Shown here piece by piece: positions 7,542-15,943 of a stretch of 64,000 nucleotides of DNA. The position numbers were made by a program, and so were the translations under genes. The stretch is from assembly GCA_959597175.1 (NCBI GenBank), contig CAUFXM010000010.1:15702-79701 (forward strand), given 5' to 3'. Positions within the stretch are counted from its first letter, which is position 1; each line of letters starts with the position of its first letter. The DNA is from an uncultured Methanomassiliicoccales archaeon. Lineage in GTDB: Archaea; Thermoplasmatota; Thermoplasmata; Methanomassiliicoccales; Methanomethylophilaceae. The notes beneath the pieces were generated by a model. That model searched no databases and was not told the DNA's origin. It saw nothing but the letters and a program-made list of their open reading frames with translations.

Positions 7542-7799
7542 ATGTCTAACGAGTTCGTGGTGGCGCAGGGCGCCAGGTTCAGGGTCCTTTGGAAGTGCTC
7601 CATGTCGGAGTGCAGGGAGTTCGAGGGTGTCTACAAGGGCATGTCCGCCGTCGGCTCGGACACGGCCCTGGTATTCGATGTGGACGGCGTCCTGAGGTTC
7701 CTCTCGGCCCAGGCCGTCGTCTGCATGGACCAGCTCGAGGCCGCCCCCGAGGCGCCCCAGGAGAGGAAGTCCGACGCCGGCAGCGTTTTCTATGGCTGA
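7542..7799 (+). CDS. Small conserved-looking protein of unknown function
   Basis: The 85-residue protein has an N-terminal beta-rich part (MSNEFVVAQGARFRVLWKCSMSECREFEGVYKGMSAVGSDTALVFDVDGVLRFLSAQAVVCMDQLE), somewhat like a small barrel, and a Pro/Glu-rich tail. The ATG at 7542 is preceded by GAGGAG at 9 nt; an earlier ATG at 7533 overlaps the previous stop but lacks proper spacing. It overlaps the elp3 start by 8 nt, so it is probably co-translated with it. No domain assignment. Confidence 0.6.
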   Translation: MSNEFVVAQGARFRVLWKCSMSECREFEGVYKGMSAVGSDTALVFDVDGVLRFLSAQAVVCMDQLEAAPEAPQERKSDAGSVFYG

Positions 7800-9336
7800 A
7801 CCGGACATAGCGGCCTTCTCCCGCGAGATCATCGACGCCGTCAAGAGCGGGAGGGTCACCGACCGCGATCAGCTCCAGAACCTCAAGCTGAAACTCTGCA
7901 AGGCGTACGGTTTCGGGGACGTCCCGCCCAACTCGGACATCCTGGCGAACGTCGAGCCCGGGGACAGGAGACTGCTCACGCCGTTCCTGGTCAAGAAGCC
8001 GACCCGTACGATCAGCGGCGTCGCCGTGGTGGCGGTCATGACGTCGCCGCACGACTGCCCCCATGGTCGCTGCTCCTTCTGTCCCGGAGGGGTCCAGAAC
8101 GATTCTCCGCAGTCCTACACCGGGAAGGAGCCGGCGGCGAGGAGGGCCGGACGGAACAGGTTCGATCCATGGATGCAGGTGACCGACAGGGTGACCCAGC
8201 TCGAGGAGATCGGCCACAAGACCGACAAGATTGATCTGATCATCATGGGCGGCACGTTCACCAGCCGCGATCCCGAGTACCAGGAGTGGTTCGTCCGCAG
8301 GTGCTTCGACGCGCTCAACGGCGTCGACTCCGGCACGCTGGAGGAGGCCCAAAGGCTCAACGAGTCATCAGAGCACAGGTGCGTCGGGCTCACGGTCGAG
8401 ACCCGCCCGGACGTGTTCACGGTGGAGCAGATCGAGAGGGTGATGGGGTTCGGCGCCACGAGGGTCGAGCTGGGCGTGCAGATCCTGGACGACGACATCC
8501 TGAAGGGGGTGGAGAGGGGCCACGGCACCGAGGAGGTCCGCAGGTGCACCCGCGACTGCAAGGAGCACGGGCTCAAGGTCTGCTACCACATCATGCCGGG
8601 TCTGCCAGGCTCGTCCCCCGAGAACGACTACAGGTGCTTCAGGAAGGTGTTCGACGACCCCGACTACAGGCCGGACATGCTGAAGTTCTATCCGCTCCTG
8701 GTGGTCGAGGGCACGAAGGTGTACGACCAGTGGCGGGCGGGGGAGTACTCGCCCTACCTGGAGGACACCGCCACCGAGCTGCTGGCACGTATGAAGTCGA
8801 CCGTCCCGGAGTACGTCCGCATACAGCGCATACAGAGGGACATCCCGGTCACGGAGGTCTCCGCAGGCATACGCAAGAGCAACATCCGCCAGCTCGTGGC
8901 GGACTACATGCGCGACAACGGGATGGAGTGCAGGTGCATCCGCTGCAGGGAGGTCGGTCACAAGGGCGTCGTCCTGAGGGACCCGTCGAAGGTCGTTCTC
9001 AAGGACACGGTGTACGAGTCATGCGGCGGAACGGAGCACTTCATGGCCCTGGAGTACGAGGACGCCATCGTGGGGTATGTGAGGCTCAGGCTGGACTCCA
9101 ACCCCGAGGCGACGATAAGGGAGCTCAAGGTCTTCGGCAAGGTCGCGTCCATAGGTGACGAGGGCGAGGACTGGCAGCACAGGGGCTTCGGCAGGGAGCT
9201 GGTTACCGAGGCCGAGAGGGTTGCCCGCGAGGCCGGCAGGACGAGGATAAGGGTGACCAGCGGGGTCGGCGTCAGGGGCTACTACAGGTCCCTGGGCTTC
9301 GACTACGACCTCCCGTACATGGCGAAGGACCTCTGA
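7792..9336 (+). CDS. elp3: Elp3-type tRNA uridine-34 modification enzyme (radical SAM + GNAT)
   Basis: The 514-residue protein is a full-length Elp3. The radical-SAM domain (residues about 75-370) carries the iron-sulfur cysteines in HDCPHGRCSFCPGG. The GNAT acetyltransferase domain (about 385-514) shows the acetyl-CoA pyrophosphate loop HRGFGRELVTEAERVA and ends SLGFDYDLPYMAKDL. Archaeal Elp3 attaches a carboxymethyl group to U34 of tRNA using acetyl-CoA and SAM, without the eukaryotic partner subunits. The start overlaps the upstream small gene; the stop is followed by a separate TATA box for the next gene. Confidence 0.93.
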   Translation: MAEPDIAAFSREIIDAVKSGRVTDRDQLQNLKLKLCKAYGFGDVPPNSDILANVEPGDRRLLTPFLVKKPTRTISGVAVVAVMTSPHDCPHGRCSFCPGGVQNDSPQSYTGKEPAARRAGRNRFDPWMQVTDRVTQLEEIGHKTDKIDLIIMGGTFTSRDPEYQEWFVRRCFDALNGVDSGTLEEAQRLNESSEHRCVGLTVETRPDVFTVEQIERVMGFGATRVELGVQILDDDILKGVERGHGTEEVRRCTRDCKEHGLKVCYHIMPGLPGSSPENDYRCFRKVFDDPDYRPDMLKFYPLLVVEGTKVYDQWRAGEYSPYLEDTATELLARMKSTVPEYVRIQRIQRDIPVTEVSAGIRKSNIRQLVADYMRDNGMECRCIRCREVGHKGVVLRDPSKVVLKDTVYESCGGTEHFMALEYEDAIVGYVRLRLDSNPEATIRELKVFGKVASIGDEGEDWQHRGFGRELVTEAERVAREAGRTRIRVTSGVGVRGYYRSLGFDYDLPYMAKDL

Positions 9337-9358
9337 TCCGGACGCGGGTCCGGAGAAC

Positions 9359-9399
9359 CCGTATATATGGGGATTCTGTTTAAGCGCTCACTTAAACAG
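9359..9399 (+). promoter_or_regulatory. TATA box and perfect ArsR-type operator before the ArsR-NifX fusion
   Basis: A TATA box (GTATATATGG, 9361-9370) is followed by a perfect inverted repeat CTGTTTAAG (9376-9384), six bases, CTTAAACAG (9391-9399), ending 7 nt before the ATG at 9407. Arm length and spacing fit a homodimeric ArsR-family regulator. The site covers the expected transcription start, so binding would block initiation: negative autoregulation is likely. Confidence 0.7.
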
Positions 9400-9406
9400 T
9401 GACACC

Positions 9407-10195
9407 ATGGACGACATCACAGGCATCCTGAAGGCCCTATCGGATGAGACCAGGTTCTCGATCGTCGTGGTCCTGCTGAACCACGACATCTGCGCAGGTG
9501 CGGTCGCCAGGAGGCTCGGGGTGTCCGACGCAGCCGTGTCCCAGCACATGAAGGTGCTCCGCGACGCGGGTCTCGTCGAATCCGAGAGGCGCGGATACTT
9601 CACGCACTACCGTGTGAACGTGGGTCTCCTGCAGGAAACCGGGGCGTATCTGGCGGAGATGGCGGGCTGGGTCCGCAGCCCCTGCGATCCGGATCTCGAG
9701 GGATGCACCGAGGTCAGACGCGGAAGATGCCCGGCTGACAAGTGCAGCGGTGGCTGTCCGAGGCCGGTCGGCGACAGGTGCCCGGGATGCACCATGGGGC
9801 CATGCGATTCTGGAGATGCGAGAATGAAGGTAGCGGTGACATACGAGAACGGGGAGATCTTCCAGCACTTCGGCAGGACCGAGCATTTCAAGGTCTATGA
9901 GATCCAAGACGGGAGGGTCGTCTCATCGGAGGTCGTCGGCAACGAGGGCAGGGGCCACGGCGAACTTGTGGGCGTCCTCCGCCAGTTGGGGGTCTCCGTC
10001 CTGATCTGCGGAGGCCTGGGCATGGGTGCCAGGCAGGGCCTGGAGGCATCCGGCATCAGGGTCTGTTCCGGCAACACCGGAAGCGCGGATGCGGCCGCGG
10101 CGAAGTTCGCGGACGGGACCCTGGAGATGCATTCTGAGGCCACCTGTCATCATCACGACGGCGAGGAGCACCAGTGCACCTGCGGGAGGAACTGA
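9407..10195 (+). CDS. ArsR-type repressor fused to a dinitrogenase FeMo-cofactor-like (NifX/NafY) domain
   Basis: The 262-residue protein has three parts. Residues 1-90 are an ArsR winged helix (LSDETRFSIVVVLL, VARRLGVSDAAVSQHMKVLRDAGLVESERRG, FTHYRV). Residues 93-133 hold eight cysteines (about 93, 100, 108, 113, 117, 125, 128, 133), enough for an iron-sulfur cluster or metal site. Residues 140-245 are a NifX/NafY-type metallocluster-binding domain (MKVAVTYENGEIFQHFGRTEHFKVYEI, LICGGLGMGARQGLEASGIRV), and the tail is His/Cys-rich (CHHHDGEEHQCTCG). It likely senses a metal or metallocluster and represses its own promoter. An internal ATG at residue 140 could give the NifX-like half alone. Confidence 0.85.
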   Translation: MDDITGILKALSDETRFSIVVVLLNHDICAGAVARRLGVSDAAVSQHMKVLRDAGLVESERRGYFTHYRVNVGLLQETGAYLAEMAGWVRSPCDPDLEGCTEVRRGRCPADKCSGGCPRPVGDRCPGCTMGPCDSGDARMKVAVTYENGEIFQHFGRTEHFKVYEIQDGRVVSSEVVGNEGRGHGELVGVLRQLGVSVLICGGLGMGARQGLEASGIRVCSGNTGSADAAAAKFADGTLEMHSEATCHHHDGEEHQCTCGRN

Positions 10196-12400
10196 TCATC
10201 CGTAGAACGGGACGCTGTCCCATCCGGAGCGGCGCCTCTTGATGTCCCGGCCCATCCTCTCGTAGCTCTTGAAGACGGCGTCGTCCACGGAGGGGCCCAC
10301 CCTGCGAAGAGCCGCGTCGAAATGGTCGCGATCGACGACCTCGGCGTTCCTGTCCTGCCTGTATGCGCACAGCGCGGCTTCCCTGCACAGCGCGGCCAGG
10401 TCCGCACCGACGTAGCCGTCGGTGACCGATGCCAGCCACCCCAGGTCCACGTCGCCCAGGGGCATCCTCCTGGTGTGCACCCTCAGGATTCCCAGGCGGG
10501 ACTCCTCGTCCGGTTTGCCTACCAGGATCATCCTGTCGAACCTGCCGGGTCTCAGAAGCGCCGGGTCGATCATGTCAGGGCGGTTGGTCGCCGCCATGAC
10601 TGTGACGTTCTTCATGCTCTCCATGCCGTCCATGGACGTCAGGAGCTGAGCGACGACCCTCTCCCATGCGGTGCCGTCCCCGGTCCCCCTGATCGGGGCT
10701 ATCGAGTCGATCTCGTCGAAGAATATGATGCAGGGTGCCATCTGCTTGGCGCGCTTGAACACCTGTCTGATGGCCCTCTCGCTCTCGCCCATCCACTTGC
10801 TGGCCATCTCGGGGCCGTTCACCGAGATGAAGTTGGTTCCCGACTCGTTGGCCAGGGCCTTGGCGATGAGCGTCTTCCCGGTGCCCGGCGGCCCGTACAG
10901 CAGGATCCCTTTGCCGGGCTCGATGCCCAGTCTGTCGTAGGCGTCGTTCCCTCCCTCGGGGACGAAGACCTCCTCGATCTCCCTGCGGACATCGTCCAGG
11001 CCGCCCACGTCGGCCCATGTGACCTTGGGGATCTCCACCAGCACCTCCCTCATGCCGCTGGGCTCCACGTCGTTCAGCGCTTCGCGGAAGTCGTCCATGG
11101 AGACGCGCATGTTCTCCAGGATCTGCGAGGGCACGGGGCTGTCCAGGTCCAGCTCCTTCATGCGGCCGCTCAGGCAGTGCATGGCCGCCTCCCTGCACAA
11201 TGCTGCCAGATCCGCTCCCACGAACCCCTGGGTCATGCCCGCCAGGGCCTCTATGTCCACATCGGACGTGAGGGGCATGTCGCGGGTGTGGACCTCCAGG
11301 ACGTCCCTCCTTCCGTCCCGCCCGGGGACTCCGATCTCGATCTCCCTGTCGAACCTGCCCGGCCTCCTCAGGGCCGGATCGATGGAGTCCTCCCTGTTCG
11401 TGGCGCCGATGACTATCACGTTCCCCCAGTCGCCCAGGCCGTCCATCAGCGTCAGAAGCTGCGCGACCACCCTGCGCTCCACCTCACCGTAGACGGAGTC
11501 CCTGTTGGGAGCGATGGAGTCTATCTCGTCGAGGAAGATTATGCTGGGTGTGTTCTCCGAGGCCTCCTTGAATATGTCTCTCAGGCGCTCCTCGCTCTGG
11601 CCGTAGTACTGGCCCATGATCTCTGGGCCCCTGACCGAATAGAGTGAGGCCCCGGACTCGTTTGCCACCGCCTCTGCGATGAGCGTCTTCCCGGTGCCGG
11701 GAGGGCCGTACAGGAGAACCCCGCGGGGGGCGCCGATGCCCAGCCTGTCGAAGAGCTCGGGGTGCTTCAGGGGGAGCTCGATCATCTCCCTGATCCTCTT
11801 CAGCTCCTCGTCCAGACCCCCGACGTCGTCGTAGGTGATCTGCTGGCCTGAGGGGGTCTTGGTCTTCTGCTTCTTCTTGGGGGCGGTCTCCTTCAGGACT
11901 ATCTTCGTCCCACCGGTGACCAGCACCGGGCCCGCCGGCACCGTGGACACGACGGTGAACGTCGAACGGTTCCCCATCAGAGCGATGTTCGGGACGATGA
12001 TGTCGGTGCCGGCCACGAGCGGTCTTGCCATGAGCCCCCTGAGGAAAACGTCCTCGTAGCCCTTCTCGAACCTGATCGACTTGCCCTCGGGGATGTTCGG
12101 CGCCAGAACCACCTGCTCCGCCATCTGCGGCTCGCAGCGCCTGACGGTGACGTTCTCGTCCACGCTGATCCCGGCGCTGGTCCTGGTGAGGCCGTCCACG
12201 AAGATCATGCCGCGGCCCTCGAACGCCGCGTCGCACTTGAAGACCTTGGCGACCACCGCCCTCTTCCCGACGATCTCCACGGTGTCCCCTATCTCCAGGC
12301 CCAGGGCCCTGCGGGACTCGGTGTCCATCCTGGCGCGGCCGTAGCCAGCCTCGGACTGCCTCTGCGCCATGGCGACCTTGAGGACTATCGAATCTGACAT
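10196..12400 (-). CDS. cdc48: Cdc48/VAT AAA+ ATPase
   Basis: The 734-residue protein has the Cdc48 layout: a double-psi barrel and four-strand N-domain (residues 1-180) and two AAA modules. Each has GPPGTGKT (about residues 230 and 505), a Walker B of the form (I/F)(I/F)xDEIDSIAP, and an arginine-finger region (PALRRPGRFD, PALLRPGRFD). The hexamer unfolds proteins, handing them to the proteasome. The C-terminus (FKSYERMGRDIKRRRSGWDSVPFYG) ends with an HbYX-like FYG, suggesting direct docking on the 20S core. It is divergent from purS across a short intergenic region; a TATA-like box near 12430 fits a near-leaderless start at 12400. Confidence 0.95.
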   Translation of the reverse strand: MSDSIVLKVAMAQRQSEAGYGRARMDTESRRALGLEIGDTVEIVGKRAVVAKVFKCDAAFEGRGMIFVDGLTRTSAGISVDENVTVRRCEPQMAEQVVLAPNIPEGKSIRFEKGYEDVFLRGLMARPLVAGTDIIVPNIALMGNRSTFTVVSTVPAGPVLVTGGTKIVLKETAPKKKQKTKTPSGQQITYDDVGGLDEELKRIREMIELPLKHPELFDRLGIGAPRGVLLYGPPGTGKTLIAEAVANESGASLYSVRGPEIMGQYYGQSEERLRDIFKEASENTPSIIFLDEIDSIAPNRDSVYGEVERRVVAQLLTLMDGLGDWGNVIVIGATNREDSIDPALRRPGRFDREIEIGVPGRDGRRDVLEVHTRDMPLTSDVDIEALAGMTQGFVGADLAALCREAAMHCLSGRMKELDLDSPVPSQILENMRVSMDDFREALNDVEPSGMREVLVEIPKVTWADVGGLDDVRREIEEVFVPEGGNDAYDRLGIEPGKGILLYGPPGTGKTLIAKALANESGTNFISVNGPEMASKWMGESERAIRQVFKRAKQMAPCIIFFDEIDSIAPIRGTGDGTAWERVVAQLLTSMDGMESMKNVTVMAATNRPDMIDPALLRPGRFDRMILVGKPDEESRLGILRVHTRRMPLGDVDLGWLASVTDGYVGADLAALCREAALCAYRQDRNAEVVDRDHFDAALRRVGPSVDDAVFKSYERMGRDIKRRRSGWDSVPFYG

Positions 12401-12433
12401 CGGTGCCGTATACCGTTGCGATGCTCATTATCC

Positions 12434-12464
12434 TTACGCGTCCACGCGCGCGTAACTTAATATG
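12434..12464 (+). promoter_or_regulatory. purS promoter with TTACGCG/CGCGTAA inverted repeat
   Basis: An inverted repeat TTACGCG (12434-12440) / CGCGTAA (12449-12455) lies directly before a TATA-like CTTAATATG (12456-12464). The TATA centre is about 28 nt before the ATG at 12488, fitting a leaderless purS transcript. Similar CG-alternating runs occur upstream of rpoK, MBF1 and proA in this window. Confidence 0.45.
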
Positions 12465-12487
12465 GTGCTCCAGCGATGGCATCGGCA

Positions 12488-12727
12488 ATGACAGTCATCG
12501 AGATCAGAATCGAGCTCAAGAAGGGGGTCGCCGACCCCGAGGGCAGCAACACCAGGAAGACCCTGGAGTCCCTCGGCTTCGAGGGCGTGTCGTCAGTGAA
12601 GACGGTGAAGCTCTTCGAGGTGGACATCGACGCCCCCGCAGATGAGGCGCTGGCACGTGGTGAGGAGATGTGCAGGAAGCTCCTGGCCAACCCGGTGATC
12701 CAGAACTACAGGGTATCCCTGAGGTGA
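12488..12727 (+). CDS. purS: Phosphoribosylformylglycinamidine synthase subunit PurS
   Basis: The 79-residue protein has the PurS pattern (VIEIRIELKKGVADPEGSNTRKTLESLGF and VKLFEVDIDAP). PurS bridges PurL and PurQ in the three-subunit FGAM synthase of de novo purine synthesis. I use the ATG at 12488 because it gives the usual family length and lies about 28 nt after the TATA box; an ATG at 12476 would add MASA. purL follows after 4 nt and purQ overlaps purL, giving a compact purSLQ operon. Confidence 0.9.
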   Translation: MTVIEIRIELKKGVADPEGSNTRKTLESLGFEGVSSVKTVKLFEVDIDAPADEALARGEEMCRKLLANPVIQNYRVSLR

Positions 12728-12731
12728 TCCG

Positions 12732-15062
12732 GTGCCGGGACCGATGGTCAAACGCGATGCGCCGTACGACCTCTACGACGTGGACATCCTCTCCGCCGAC
12801 GACGAGACGCTCAAGTCGATATCCGCGGACATGAGCCTGGGCCTATCCCTGGAGGAGATGAGGAGGGTGAAGGACTACTTCTCCCAGGAGGGCAGGAACC
12901 CCACGGACGTGGAGCTCCAGGCGCTGGGGCAGGCATGGAGCGAGCACTGCTGCTACAAGAGCTCCAAGCCGATCCTGAAGGAGTTCGTCTTCGGACTGGA
13001 CAGGGACGACGTCCTCTCCAAGGGGGACGCCGGGGTCATGGTCTTCGACGACGACTACGGATACGCCCTGAGGATCGAGAGCCACAACCACCCGTCGGCG
13101 ATAGAGCCCTACGGAGGCGCCGCCACAGGGATCGGCGGGATACTTAGGGACGTGGTCTGCATGGGCGCCCAGCCCATCGGACTCGCAGACCCGCTGTGCT
13201 TCGGGTACCCCGACAGGGAGGGCGAGCTGCCCCCCGGAGTGAAGCATCCCAAGTACCTGATGAACGGCGTGGTCTCGGGGATCAGGGACTACGGCAACCG
13301 CGTGGGCATACCCACCATAACGGGCGGGTTCTTCTTCGACGAGAAGTACACCGGGAACTGCCTGGTGAACGTGGCCTGCCTCGGGATAGTGAACAGGGAG
13401 GACCTGGCCAGGAACTACGCCGGAGGCCCCGGGGAGGTCATGATCCTCATCGGCGGGCGCACCGGCCGCGACGGGATACACGGGGTGAACTTCGCATCCG
13501 CAGACCTCACCGCGACGTCGGACGAGGACTCCAGGGGAGCCGTCCAGCTGGGCGACCCCATCACCAAGGAGCCGGTCATGCACGCGTGCTTCGAGGTCAA
13601 CGCCAGGCACCTCATCACCGGGATGAAGGACCTGGGAGGGGGAGGCCTGAGCTGCGTGGTGGGCGAGATGGCCCTGGACGCGGGCTGCGGGGCCGATGTC
13701 GACCTGGACTGCGTCCCGCTGAAGGAGCCAGGGCTGGCGCCCTGGGAGATATGGGTGTCGGAGTCCCAGGAGCGCATGATGTGCACCTGCAAGCCCGAGA
13801 ACGTGGAGGAGGTCCTGTCCATCTTCGAGATGTGGGACGTCCTCGCCACCCCGATAGCCAGGACCACCAGCGAGAGGCGCACCCGCCTGTTCTGGGACGG
13901 CGACCTGATATTCGACATGGACCTGGAGTTCCTCACCGGCGGGCCGGTGTACAACCGCCCGTACGTGCTGCCCGAGGTCCAGACCAAGGCCGGGGAGAAA
14001 TTCCCGGAGCTGCCCGACGACAAGGAGGTCATCCTCACGCTCCTGTCCGACCCCAACGTCGCGTCCAAGGAGTGGGCCATCAGGCAGTACGACCACGAGG
14101 TCAGGGCGTCCACCGTCGTCCATCCCATGGTCGGCTCCATGAACGAGACCGGACCCGGCGACGCGTCGGTGCTCAGGCCCGTCCCCGGAAGATGGAAGGG
14201 ACTGGCGGCGGCGATAGGGTGCAACCCCTGGTTCACCGAGGGCGACCCGTACAAGGGCGGGATGTCCTGCATCGACGAGACCTGCAGGAACCTGGTGGCC
14301 GTCGGGGCGAGGCCGAACGCCTTCACCGACTGCCTGAACTTCGGCAACCCGGAGAAGCCCGAGAGGCTGGGCGAGTTCAGGGAGGCCGTGAGGGGCATAG
14401 GGGAGATTGCCAGGGAGCTCAACATACCGATCCCCTCGGGCAACGTGAGCCTGTACAACGAGGCCCCCGGAGGACACCACATCCTCCCGACCCCGATGAT
14501 CCTGGGGTGCGGTCTGATCGACGATGTGAGGAAGGCCATCACGGCGGACTTCAAGAAGGCCGGCAGCTGCATCTTCCTCGTCGGAAAGACCAGGGACGAG
14601 ATGGGGATGTCGCTGCTGTTCAGGAAGTACGGCGGCGAGCAGGGCGACGTGCCGGGAGTGGACGTCCCCTCACTCAAGAGGTGCATTGACGAGCTCCTGC
14701 AGGCCATGGACGAGGGCATCGTCCTGAGCTGTCACGACTGCTCGGACGGAGGGATAGCCGTGGCCGTGGCCGAGATGTGTATCTCCGGGCACGTGGGCGC
14801 GGAGATCACTCTGGAGGGCATCGACGGGATGGACCTGAGGAGGAAGCTGTATTCCGAGAGCAACAGCCGCTGGATCGTGGAGGTGGACGGCATGGACGTC
14901 ACCAGGTTCACGGAGATACTCGGCGACGACGCGACGCTGCTGGGGATAACGAAGGGGGACAGCCTGAAGATCAAGGACAACGGGACCGTCATCCCGGTGG
15001 AGGAGATGAGGAAGGCTTGGAACGACCCCATCTGGAGCATAATGGGAGGTGGTGCGGAATGA
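12732..15062 (+). CDS. purL: Phosphoribosylformylglycinamidine synthase subunit PurL
   Basis: The 776-residue large subunit of FGAM synthase converts FGAR, ATP and ammonia (from PurQ) to FGAM. Family landmarks are QALGQAWSEHCCYKSSK, the ATP/metal site ESHNHPSAIEPYGGAATGIGG, the central TGMKDLGGGGLSC, and the second half-repeat with SCHDCSDGGIAVAVAEM. The GTG start at 12732 has AGGTGA 4 nt upstream. Length matches small-type archaeal/bacterial PurL. Its stop overlaps the purQ start (ATGA). Confidence 0.95.
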   Translation: MPGPMVKRDAPYDLYDVDILSADDETLKSISADMSLGLSLEEMRRVKDYFSQEGRNPTDVELQALGQAWSEHCCYKSSKPILKEFVFGLDRDDVLSKGDAGVMVFDDDYGYALRIESHNHPSAIEPYGGAATGIGGILRDVVCMGAQPIGLADPLCFGYPDREGELPPGVKHPKYLMNGVVSGIRDYGNRVGIPTITGGFFFDEKYTGNCLVNVACLGIVNREDLARNYAGGPGEVMILIGGRTGRDGIHGVNFASADLTATSDEDSRGAVQLGDPITKEPVMHACFEVNARHLITGMKDLGGGGLSCVVGEMALDAGCGADVDLDCVPLKEPGLAPWEIWVSESQERMMCTCKPENVEEVLSIFEMWDVLATPIARTTSERRTRLFWDGDLIFDMDLEFLTGGPVYNRPYVLPEVQTKAGEKFPELPDDKEVILTLLSDPNVASKEWAIRQYDHEVRASTVVHPMVGSMNETGPGDASVLRPVPGRWKGLAAAIGCNPWFTEGDPYKGGMSCIDETCRNLVAVGARPNAFTDCLNFGNPEKPERLGEFREAVRGIGEIARELNIPIPSGNVSLYNEAPGGHHILPTPMILGCGLIDDVRKAITADFKKAGSCIFLVGKTRDEMGMSLLFRKYGGEQGDVPGVDVPSLKRCIDELLQAMDEGIVLSCHDCSDGGIAVAVAEMCISGHVGAEITLEGIDGMDLRRKLYSESNSRWIVEVDGMDVTRFTEILGDDATLLGITKGDSLKIKDNGTVIPVEEMRKAWNDPIWSIMGGGAE

Positions 15063-15874
15063 GGCCCGAGGATATCCGCGTATGCGTGATCAGGATAGAG
15101 GGGACCAACTGCGAGGACGAGATGGCCCTGGCCTTCAGGTCCGTGGGCGCCCAGGCGGAGGAGGTCCATCTGAAGCAGCTCATAAAGCAGGCCCCGGCCG
15201 GCAGGTGCAGGGACCTGGAGGACTACGACATCCTCGCCTTCCCCGGAGGGTTCTCCGCAGGGGACTACGTCCGCGCGGGGGCGATATTCGCCGCCAGGAT
15301 CAAGGCGTCGCTGGGCTCCGAGGTGAAGAGGTTCGTGGAGGCCGAGAAGCCGGTGCTGGGCGTGTGCAACGGGTTCCAGATCCTGGTGGAGATGGGCCTG
15401 CTGCCGGCGTTCGACGAGACCATGTCCGATCAGCCGACCGCGGCACTGTACACCAACGATTCAGGCAGGTTCGAGTGCCGTCCGACGGTGCTCAGGAACG
15501 ACAACCGCGGGAAGTGCGTCTTCACCCGGGACGTACCGGAGAAGAGGATGCTCATGATCCCCTCCGCCCATGCCGAGGGAAAGCTGATGAGCATGGACCC
15601 GGACTTCGTCCAGAGTCTCCAGGACAACGACCAGGTGGTGTTCAGGTACGTCCGTCCGGACGGATCGGACGCAGACTACCCGTGGAACCCCAACGGGTCC
15701 CCCTCTGACATCGCGGGGATATGCAACCCTGCGGGCAACGTCATGGGCATGATGCCCCATCCGGAGCGTGTGATCACCAGATTCACCCACCCGGACTGGA
15801 CCAGGGGCTACACCGAGGAGGAGGGGGACGGGAAGGCGATCTTCCGGTCGGTCGTCTCCTCCCTGACAAACTGA
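15059..15874 (+). CDS. purQ: Phosphoribosylformylglycinamidine synthase subunit PurQ (glutaminase)
   Basis: The 271-residue class I glutamine amidotransferase hydrolyses glutamine to supply ammonia to PurL. The oxyanion region is FPGGFSAGDYVRAGA, the nucleophile Cys lies in LGVCNGFQILVEMGL, and the His-Glu of the triad appears in GMMPHPERV. Start and purL stop overlap by four bases, so translation is coupled. A hairpin follows at 15883-15899 between this gene and the convergent riboflavin kinase. Confidence 0.95.
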   Translation: MRPEDIRVCVIRIEGTNCEDEMALAFRSVGAQAEEVHLKQLIKQAPAGRCRDLEDYDILAFPGGFSAGDYVRAGAIFAARIKASLGSEVKRFVEAEKPVLGVCNGFQILVEMGLLPAFDETMSDQPTAALYTNDSGRFECRPTVLRNDNRGKCVFTRDVPEKRMLMIPSAHAEGKLMSMDPDFVQSLQDNDQVVFRYVRPDGSDADYPWNPNGSPSDIAGICNPAGNVMGMMPHPERVITRFTHPDWTRGYTEEEGDGKAIFRSVVSSLTN

Positions 15875-15882
15875 TTCCGGGA

Positions 15883-15899
15883 CGGGGCCTAGGGCCCCG
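15883..15899. terminator. GC-rich hairpin between convergent purQ and riboflavin kinase genes
   Basis: The stem CGGGGC (15883-15888) / GCCCCG (15894-15899) has a 5-nt loop and sits between two converging genes. It is followed on the plus strand by an AT-rich stretch (ATTATTCC). It may act on both transcripts, but archaeal termination does not depend strictly on hairpins. Confidence 0.4.
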
Positions 15900-15943
15900 C
15901 CCGATTATTCCATTAATGCTCCGTCCCGTTCGTGGATCTGCGG

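Noticed and set aside
12843..14480. Long antisense open frames over purL, dnaK, thermosome and similar genes
   Set aside because: They follow from GC-rich codon use in the sense gene, lack ribosome sites, and have low-complexity products typical of shadow frames.
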